The position numbers and the translations under genes were made by a program. A DNA stretch of 64,000 nt from Lachnospiraceae bacterium XBD2001 (lineage in GTDB: Bacteria > Bacillota > Clostridia > Lachnospirales > Lachnospiraceae): contig FPAN01000005.1 in NCBI GenBank assembly GCA_900116395.1, forward strand, positions 1-64,000, written 5' to 3'. The notes under the pieces were generated by a model. It searched no databases. It was not told where the DNA came from and saw only the letters and a program-made list of their open reading frames with translations. This document shows positions 58,299 to 64,000 of this stretch, piece by piece (the first letter of the stretch is position 1; every line of letters begins with the position of its first letter).

Positions 58299-59399
58299 TT
58301 ACTTAAAAATTAATCTCGCAAAATCATAAATGCATCCGCGCCAAACATTCCAATCGTGGGTGCCCTCATAGATGCGTCTGGTACAGGATATGCCCTTCTC
58401 CTCCAAGAGTGCATCATCCTCCAGGAAGTATTCTAAGAACGGATCTTCCTTGCCAATACCCCGGAAGAATACATCGAAGTTCTCGGAAAAAGTCTTCGCA
58501 TCATCAAGAATCTTAAGATGCCGGTTCTCGCTTGGTCCCCGGTTGTTGGTATCCAGCTCGCTGGAAGTAATCCAGTCGTGTAAAAATCCACTGAAGATGC
58601 CTACTGCTCCGAACTGTTCCGGATGCTGGAAGGTAGTAATCGCCGTCTGAATGGATCCCATAGACAGTCCTGCCATGGCGCGATTCTCCTTGCCCTTCTT
58701 GATGCGATACTTATGCTCAATCAGTGGCATCACATCCTCTAAGAGATACTGCTCAAAGAGCAGATGATCCACATAAGGCTTGCCGGAAGCATCCCGTTGC
58801 TGCACCATACCGTTGTTCATTACCACAATCATCGGTGTTGCATCGCCCTCTGCGATCAGGTGATCTAATATGAACTGCACCTTGCCGGCCGTGGTCCATC
58901 CGATTTCGTTCTCGCCGTGTCCGTGTTGTAAATACAACACAGGATATTCCCGCTCATCCATCTCATATCCGAATGGCGTATAGACCACGCATCGTTCATA
59001 GGTACCGGTCACCATGGAGTAGATTATCTCATGGTGCAACGTGCCATGTCGCACGCCTTCCATGCTCCAGCGCTCACAGCCTTCCACCGGCTGTTCCACA
59101 TAGTTGTAAGGTCTGGAATATCCATAGCCGATGGGCAGATAAGGCGATAACACTTCATCCCCATCCACCAAAATCTGCACATAGTTAATGCCACTCTTCA
59201 CCGGGAAGACAAGTTCCCAGCAATCCTCCGTCTTGGCAAAGGGATACTCCTTCTCACCGGTCACCAAGGATACGCTCGTAGCATGGGGATAAGACAAGCG
59301 CAGTATCGTCTTGCCTTCCTCATAGGTGATTGCCTGCGGTTGTCCCGCCGGTACAATCACCGGATTATATGCCAGTGCTTGTACATTCAAATCTTTCAT
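58299..59399 (-). CDS. CE1-type esterase with N-terminal E-set domain
   Basis: A 366-residue protein: residues about 1-105 form an Ig/CBM48-like E-set domain (ILRLSYPHATSVSLVTGEKEY..., LPIGYGYSRPYNYVEQP), then a CE1 catalytic domain with LYLQHGHGENEIGW, nucleophile AMAGLSMGSIQTAI (GLSMGS) and His in YEGTHDWNVWRGCIYDFA. This layout is typical of ferulic or acetyl-xylan esterases. ATG overlaps the upstream stop as ATGA. Intracellular, probably acts on imported oligosaccharide. Confidence 0.9.
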   Translation of the reverse strand: MKDLNVQALAYNPVIVPAGQPQAITYEEGKTILRLSYPHATSVSLVTGEKEYPFAKTEDCWELVFPVKSGINYVQILVDGDEVLSPYLPIGYGYSRPYNYVEQPVEGCERWSMEGVRHGTLHHEIIYSMVTGTYERCVVYTPFGYEMDEREYPVLYLQHGHGENEIGWTTAGKVQFILDHLIAEGDATPMIVVMNNGMVQQRDASGKPYVDHLLFEQYLLEDVMPLIEHKYRIKKGKENRAMAGLSMGSIQTAITTFQHPEQFGAVGIFSGFLHDWITSSELDTNNRGPSENRHLKILDDAKTFSENFDVFFRGIGKEDPFLEYFLEDDALLEEKGISCTRRIYEGTHDWNVWRGCIYDFARLIFK

Positions 59400-60208
59400 A
59401 AAATCTCCATGATCAGTCGGTTTCTGCTTCCTTCCGGAATGTCCGCTAGGAAAGAGAATCCGCTGTCCAACTCATTCTCCCAATACTCTAATTCATGCTT
59501 ACCCGGTAAGAATCGATGGATATGGGAAATGCCCATGGCATCCAAATCCTCGGAGAATTTCTTCACTACCGGAAATACCAGATCATCTTCCGTTCCGCAG
59601 GTTACCCACACCTTCGGTGCATCCTCGCCCAACTCGCCGTAGAGATTCTGCAAATAGTATTCACTCTCGTAGTACTTACTTGCATCCCCATACACGTTGG
59701 CGAATACGCCCGGTGCAAATCCCGCCGGACCTTCCTGATGTTTTTCCAACAAATCATATCCGTCCACCGCCGGAGACATAGCCATAACCTTAGAGAAGGT
59801 CTTATGGTACTTGGCTCCGTTGTAGAGCGCACCGTAACCGCCCATGGAGATGCCTCCGATGTAGGTATCCTCCCGATTATGAGACAATGGGAACATGCGT
59901 CGTGTAATGGCTACCAGTTCCTCACCGATGAATCGGCTATAATTCTCATCCCGCTCCGGATGATCGATATAAAAAGAATTATACCCGTCCGGAAGCACAA
60001 TTGCGATGCCCTTCAGCTCACAATGCTTGCGCAGACTTAAGTAAGTAGCAAGGACCATGCCCTCACCACTGTAGCCGTGAAGCATATATAAGGTCTTATA
60101 CGGTGGCTGCACGCCCACACCGGTAATGGCGTCATCCGGCAGAATCACCGTAAGGGATACATTTCTTTTCAAACAAACGGAGAACACCTCCGTACGAATA
60201 AATGACAT
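59396..60208 (-). CDS. CE1-type esterase (third)
   Basis: A 270-residue alpha/beta hydrolase: LYMLHGYSGEGMVLATYLSL, nucleophile in YIGGISMGGYGALYNG (GISMGG), acid in VTCGTEDDLVFPV and His in LPGKHELEYWENEL. Similar to the 57.5 kb esterase but clearly different in sequence, so not a recent copy. ATG 60208 follows AGGAG by 9 bases. Operon-internal. Confidence 0.92.
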   Translation of the reverse strand: MSFIRTEVFSVCLKRNVSLTVILPDDAITGVGVQPPYKTLYMLHGYSGEGMVLATYLSLRKHCELKGIAIVLPDGYNSFYIDHPERDENYSRFIGEELVAITRRMFPLSHNREDTYIGGISMGGYGALYNGAKYHKTFSKVMAMSPAVDGYDLLEKHQEGPAGFAPGVFANVYGDASKYYESEYYLQNLYGELGEDAPKVWVTCGTEDDLVFPVVKKFSEDLDAMGISHIHRFLPGKHELEYWENELDSGFSFLADIPEGSRNRLIMEIL

Positions 60209-60223
60209 AGCTGACAACTCCTG

Positions 60224-61081
60224 TTACATAAAGTTCCAAATATCGCCGGTATCCACGTAATGCACGCTTATATCCTGTGGCAAAATCTCTTCCAGCCAGT
60301 CCTTGGCAAAACGCAAGCCCAACTGCTCGAAGCTGAAATGTCCCATGTTGAAGCAAGCCATTGGCTTACCCTGGGATACCGCGTCACGAATGTAGGATAA
60401 GATATTCCACTCGATGACTTCCCCCGGAATGATGGCCTGAATGCCACCTACTTCCATACAACGAATGAGCTCCGTAGAGTAGTCCGTGAAGGTGGTCTCC
60501 GTCTCGATGGTCTCACCGAATCCATTCGGGAAAAGATGTCCCACGATGGCCACACGTTCAATCACGTCTGTTGGATTTCCAATATAACGCATACCGTTTA
60601 GTCCTACGTCTCGAATCAGCTTCTCTCCCAATTCCCCAACGGTGGTTGGCGGAATGTGGAAGGAATAACCGAACGGTACGCTCTTGTTATCTTTCTCGTA
60701 ATATTCTTCCCAGCCTAAGTACTTGATCACTCCGGTAAAAATGGAATCCGGCTGATGGGCATGGGCATGATCGTGATCACGATAGATCACAATGCCGTGC
60801 TCCTCAAGAAGGGCACGCTTGGTCTCATAGACCTCGTTGGCAAAGTCACCTCTCCATTCCGGATAATCCGGCGTCATATAGTAACTTGGTTCATGTACAT
60901 AGAGGAAGTTGCATCCCAGCTCGATGCACTTCTCAATGACTTCCATGGTCGGCACAATGGCTGCAACCACGCCGGTGCACTCTACATCCGGATTGCCGCT
61001 CTTTACGCCGTCACATCCAACGTATCCTTCCAGATGCGGATGGTATGCTTCTATTCTTTCAATCACTTCTCGAATTAACAT
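60224..61081 (-). CDS. NIF3-family dinuclear-metal protein
   Basis: A 285-residue protein of the NIF3/YbgI/DUF34 family. Metal-binding blocks: HPHLEGYVGCDGVKSGNP start, GCNFLYVHEPSYYMT (His in the family GADLLIxHHP position, here HEP), YRDHDHAHAHQPDSIF (His-rich) and CFNMGHFSFEQLGLRF (near-C-terminal HxxxE). The family has unclear enzymatic roles (metal hydrolase-like). In a sugar-ester operon it may be a specific hydrolase. The HEP in place of HHP is unusual. Confidence 0.85.
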   Translation of the reverse strand: MLIREVIERIEAYHPHLEGYVGCDGVKSGNPDVECTGVVAAIVPTMEVIEKCIELGCNFLYVHEPSYYMTPDYPEWRGDFANEVYETKRALLEEHGIVIYRDHDHAHAHQPDSIFTGVIKYLGWEEYYEKDNKSVPFGYSFHIPPTTVGELGEKLIRDVGLNGMRYIGNPTDVIERVAIVGHLFPNGFGETIETETTFTDYSTELIRCMEVGGIQAIIPGEVIEWNILSYIRDAVSQGKPMACFNMGHFSFEQLGLRFAKDWLEEILPQDISVHYVDTGDIWNFM

Positions 61082-61099
61082 GTCATTCCCCTTTCGCGA

Positions 61100-61984
61100 T
61101 TAGCCTTTGACAGCTCCGACAATAACACCCTTTACTAAGTACTTCTGGATGAACGGATAGATGGCCAAAATTGGCAAGATTCCAATCACTGCCATTGCCA
61201 TTCTTATGGAGGTACCCGGCAAGTCCACCTGTCCTGTTCCCAGAAGTGCTGCATTCGAGTTAGATCGTAATGCCTGAATATTATCCATAATCTTCATGAG
61301 AAGCTGCTGGATACTATAGAGCTTCTCGTTGTCTACATAGTACAAACCGTTGGTCCAGTCATTCCAATAGCAAAGTCCTGTAAAAAGACTGATGGTTGCG
61401 ATAACCGGTACGGCAAGCGGAAGCATGACCTTCCAGAAAATGGTGAACTCGCTTGCTCCGTCAATCTGTGCCGCCTCAATGAGGGAATCCGGAATGCTGT
61501 TCTGGTAGTAGTTCTTCACCAGAATAACGTTGAAAGCACTTACTAAATAGTTCGGAATAATCAGCGCCCACAGGGTATTCTTGATGTGGAAAATCTGGGT
61601 CCACATGATGTAGCTTGGTACAATACCGCCGTTGAACAACATGGTAAAAAATACGAAGAAGGCTAATACGTTGCGATATTTAAAGGATTTTCTCGCCATT
61701 GGATAAGCCAACATTGTTGTAATTAAAACACTAAGGGTGGTTCCCACACCGGTTACCAGGAAGGAGATTCCGTAGGATCGTCCGATGGTAACGCCCTGTT
61801 TTACCATGTAATAATAGGCATCTGTACTCCACTGTTTCGGGAAGAAGGAGTAACCGTCCCGAATCAGTGTGGTCTCTTCCGTGAAGGAAGCCAGTACAAT
61901 TAGTAAAATCGGTAAGATGGCTGCCACCGTAAACAGTACCAATACGATGGTTGCTACCCGATTGAATTTCTTACTCTCCGTCAT
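61100..61984 (-). CDS. Carbohydrate ABC transporter permease, LplC/YtcP type
   Basis: A 294-residue inner-membrane permease with six helices. The coupling motif is PDSLIEAAQIDGASEFTIFW (EAA loop, about 188-207), and the C-terminus FIQKYLVKGVIVGAVKG is typical of the LplC group. Works with the LplB-type permease and the binding protein to import oligosaccharides, usually with a shared MsmX-like ATPase encoded elsewhere (none here). Confidence 0.95.
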   Translation of the reverse strand: MTESKKFNRVATIVLVLFTVAAILPILLIVLASFTEETTLIRDGYSFFPKQWSTDAYYYMVKQGVTIGRSYGISFLVTGVGTTLSVLITTMLAYPMARKSFKYRNVLAFFVFFTMLFNGGIVPSYIMWTQIFHIKNTLWALIIPNYLVSAFNVILVKNYYQNSIPDSLIEAAQIDGASEFTIFWKVMLPLAVPVIATISLFTGLCYWNDWTNGLYYVDNEKLYSIQQLLMKIMDNIQALRSNSNAALLGTGQVDLPGTSIRMAMAVIGILPILAIYPFIQKYLVKGVIVGAVKG

Positions 61985-62002
61985 GATGTTTTTCCATCCT
62001 TC

Positions 62003-62950
62003 CTAGAATAATGCGTTATCGGAATCAATCTTCCGAACGATGGTATTGGCAATCATTACCAGTACGAAGCCCACTAAGGACTGATACAGACCTGCTGCAG
62101 CAGACATTCCTACGTCATTTAACTCCATCAAGCCACGGTATACGTAAGTATCGATGGTCTGTGTGGTGGCGTAGATTGCGCCGGAATTCTGCGGTACCTG
62201 ATAGAACAATCCGAAGTCAGAGAAGAAGATTCGTCCGATTGACATCAGTGTCAAGGTAATGATGGTTGGCTTCAACATCGGAAGTGTCACCTTGATGATC
62301 TGCTTCAGCTTGGTTGCTCCGTCTACGGCTGCCGCTTCGAAAATGGACTTATCAATTCCGGAAATGGCTGCGGTGTAGACGATGGACTGATATCCGATGT
62401 TCTTCCAGATGTAAACGATCAGTAAGATCAGTGGCCATGCGCCCTCTTTTGCGTACCAGGAAATCGGATCCAATCCCAGGCGACCTAAGATGGTGTTGTT
62501 AATAAAACCGGTCTCGGAATTTAAGAATGCGTATGCGATGTATCCGATAACAACCCAGGAGAGCATATTCGGAAGTAACATGGCTCCCTGGAACCACTTC
62601 ACACGCTTCCGCTCACCCAACTCACAGATGAACACTGCCACTAAGATGGAGAGCACGGTTCCGATAATGATAAACGCTACGTTGTAGAGAATGGTGTTTC
62701 TTGTCATAATCCAGGCATCCTTGGTCTGAAAGAGGAAGCGGAAGTTCTCGAGTCCGCACCATTCACTGCCGAAGATTCCTCGGAAGAAACTAAAATCCTT
62801 AAATGCAAGGAAAATTCCCATCATCGGTATGTAGTTGTTGATGATTAAATATGCGATTCCGGGCAACGCAATCAATAAAAGCGGTAAATCCTTCCACGCT
62901 TTTTTCTCTTTGGCTGCGCTCCGCGCAACTGCATGTTCTGTCTTCGTCAT
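62003..62950 (-). CDS. Carbohydrate ABC transporter permease, LplB/YteP type
   Basis: A 315-residue permease: six helices, N-terminal LLLIALPGIAYLIINNYIPM, EAA loop DKSIFEAAAVDGATKLKQII (about 205-224), and QTIDTYVYRGLMELNDVGMS near the C-terminus as in LplB. ATG 62950 follows GGAGGAG; the TTG upstream is part of that site. Pair of the LplC-type permease. Confidence 0.95.
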   Translation of the reverse strand: MTKTEHAVARSAAKEKKAWKDLPLLLIALPGIAYLIINNYIPMMGIFLAFKDFSFFRGIFGSEWCGLENFRFLFQTKDAWIMTRNTILYNVAFIIIGTVLSILVAVFICELGERKRVKWFQGAMLLPNMLSWVVIGYIAYAFLNSETGFINNTILGRLGLDPISWYAKEGAWPLILLIVYIWKNIGYQSIVYTAAISGIDKSIFEAAAVDGATKLKQIIKVTLPMLKPTIITLTLMSIGRIFFSDFGLFYQVPQNSGAIYATTQTIDTYVYRGLMELNDVGMSAAAGLYQSLVGFVLVMIANTIVRKIDSDNALF

Positions 62951-62966
62951 AATCTCCTCCAAAATG

Positions 62967-62993
62967 TTCTCCGGCGGGAGGGCCGCCGGAGAA
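62967..62993 (-). other. Intercistronic hairpin after the binding-protein gene
   Basis: TTCTCCGGCGG pairs with CCGCCGGAGAA; the T-tract after it is weak. Such hairpins let more binding protein than permease be made, by stabilising the upstream message or by partial termination. Confidence 0.7.
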
Positions 62994-63011
62994 AAATGCT
63001 CTTAAAGAGTA

Positions 63012-64000
63012 TTATTTGTTGTTTGCAAGCCACTCATCCAACTGTTCCTGCTTGCCATCTAAAATATCCTGGTATCCTGCATCCTTCAATGCTGCAACGA
63101 ACTTGTCGATCTCGGTGTCCGGATCCAAGCTTCCGCAGTAAAGACCTGCTAAGTACTGCTGGATTACATTGGTGACTGCAGTGTACTGGGTCTTGTATGC
63201 ATCAGAGTCAAAAGTGAAGCCCATAGCAGGAGAGGTCTTCGCCTTCTCGTTCTGCTCTAACTCCCACTTCAGGGATTCCGGATCGGTTCCTGCGGTTGGG
63301 TACATTAAGAAGAAGTTACCCAAAGTTCCGCAAGACAACTGTGCGGTATAAGGTACGGTGGTTGCATCCTCACCTTCCGGATAAGATACGCTGCCGTCTT
63401 CGTTCAATACATAGTCTCTGCCTTCGATACCGTAGATTAACAGGTTAATTACATCTGCATCGGTATAGGTTAAGTTCAGGAACTTCATTGCTGCTTCCGG
63501 ATTCTTGGTAGTAGAAGCAATCATCCAGCTTACTGCATTTACATCAGAGGTAGACAGATAAGCATCACCAATCATCTTCGCTGCGATTGGATTGGTTCCG
63601 CACTGTGCCTGAAGGCTAGCTGCGGTATCTGCTTCCGGATAGCTGTATGCTGCAATGTAAGCGAAGTAGTTACCACTGGTCATGCACTCTGCTGCGGTGC
63701 TGGTAGTGGTTGCTGCATCCTTCATTACAAGGCCTTCGTTGTACCACTGACGGGCAAGCTCGCATTTTTCACGAAACTCCGGTGTAGAATAGAAATCTAC
63801 TACGGTCATATCATCGCCCATCAAAACACCCTTCGGTGAATAGAAGTCGTCGGTCAACCAGTCTACGTTATCCCAAACAACGTTCATTCCGATCTGTCCC
63901 TGCTGTACAGGAGCAAGTGGCGTCATCTCCGGATGTGCCTCCTTCACCTTGCGAAGGACGTCGGTAACATCCTCAACGGAGTTGACTGCGCTCATGTCTA
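63012..64000 (-). CDS. Sugar ABC transporter substrate-binding protein (partial, N-terminus beyond window)
   Basis: The last 329 residues or so of an extracellular solute-binding protein; the frame is open through the window edge. The sequence (TPLAPVQQGQIGMNVVWDNV, CELARQWYNEGLVMKDAATT, MIASTTKNPEAAMKFLNLTY, GIEGRDYVLNEDGSVSYPEG) matches the family-1 lipoprotein group that feeds LplB/LplC permeases (DUF3502-like C-terminus). It would be a membrane-tethered lipoprotein capturing an oligosaccharide. First of the transport/esterase genes in view. Confidence 0.92.
   Translation of the reverse strand, partial: DMSAVNSVEDVTDVLRKVKEAHPEMTPLAPVQQGQIGMNVVWDNVDWLTDDFYSPKGVLMGDDMTVVDFYSTPEFREKCELARQWYNEGLVMKDAATTTSTAAECMTSGNYFAYIAAYSYPEADTAASLQAQCGTNPIAAKMIGDAYLSTSDVNAVSWMIASTTKNPEAAMKFLNLTYTDADVINLLIYGIEGRDYVLNEDGSVSYPEGEDATTVPYTAQLSCGTLGNFFLMYPTAGTDPESLKWELEQNEKAKTSPAMGFTFDSDAYKTQYTAVTNVIQQYLAGLYCGSLDPDTEIDKFVAALKDAGYQDILDGKQEQLDEWLANNK

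Overview
The window looks like chromosome from an anaerobic gut-type Firmicute, most likely a Lachnospiraceae-like Clostridium relative. The basis is strong AGGAGG ribosome sites, TPP and tetrahydrofolate riboswitches, fused-ATPase ECF transporters, a CIRCE-controlled hsp20, desulfoferrodoxin, an oxygen-sensitive Fe-S serine dehydratase, multi-domain secreted beta-glucanases and LplB/LplC-type sugar ABC transporters. The species call is inference; nothing here fixes it.

Layout. 0-9.8 kb is vitamin and housekeeping: the end of an IS110-type transposase, thiM behind a TPP riboswitch, sdaAB/sdaAA, folT behind a THF riboswitch, tRNA-Lys, an ECF module (S component, double-ATPase EcfA, EcfT), a rhomboid protease, bioB behind a BirA-type operator, and a metallophosphoesterase. 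9.8-31.8 kb is the cell-surface and polysaccharide section: two large GH16 glucanases (the second with a divergent AraC regulator), a ten-domain Big_2 Ig-like protein with a recent internal duplication, pgi, pepF, and a two-gene operon of a secreted subtilase carrying an internal dockerin-like EF-hand pair with a cohesin-like/FN3 protein. An Rpn/PD-(D/E)XK nuclease gene and an inverted orphan copy of its C-terminus sit between them. 31.8-34.0 kb is stress: hsp20, msrA, desulfoferrodoxin.

34.0-46 kb is an accessory, defence-like island that looks more A+T rich. It holds a HTH plus ADP-ribosyltransferase-like (DUF3990) gene pair bracketed by identical 31-bp palindromes, then a co-directional series: NERD protein, HTH protein, treble-clef-repeat nuclease with NUMOD tail, Nudix hydrolase, DUF2075 helicase/nuclease, an unknown gene and a GNAT. 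46-57 kb is a patchwork of lipoproteins, small orphan genes, a second Rpn gene, an AAA ATPase, tRNA-Gly, TcdA and an aldo/keto reductase, laced with short repeats: a REP-like palindrome family, a 33-bp tandem array, a 10-bp A/T array, and two near-identical promoter-plus-terminator loci that look like a tiny RNA family. 57.4-64 kb is one operon on the minus strand: a sugar ABC importer (binding protein cut by the window end), a NIF3-family protein and three CE1-type esterases, suggesting import and de-esterification of a plant oligosaccharide.

How the parts fit: the GH16 enzymes, ABC importer, esterases and Pgi describe a cell that cuts and imports plant or fungal glycans, while riboswitches and BirA control its thiamine, folate and biotin supply. 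The best candidates for something undescribed are the dockerin-subtilase/cohesin operon, the palindrome-bracketed HTH-ART module, the Rpn gene with an internal start, the treble-clef nuclease/Nudix/DUF2075 island, and the duplicated tiny RNA.
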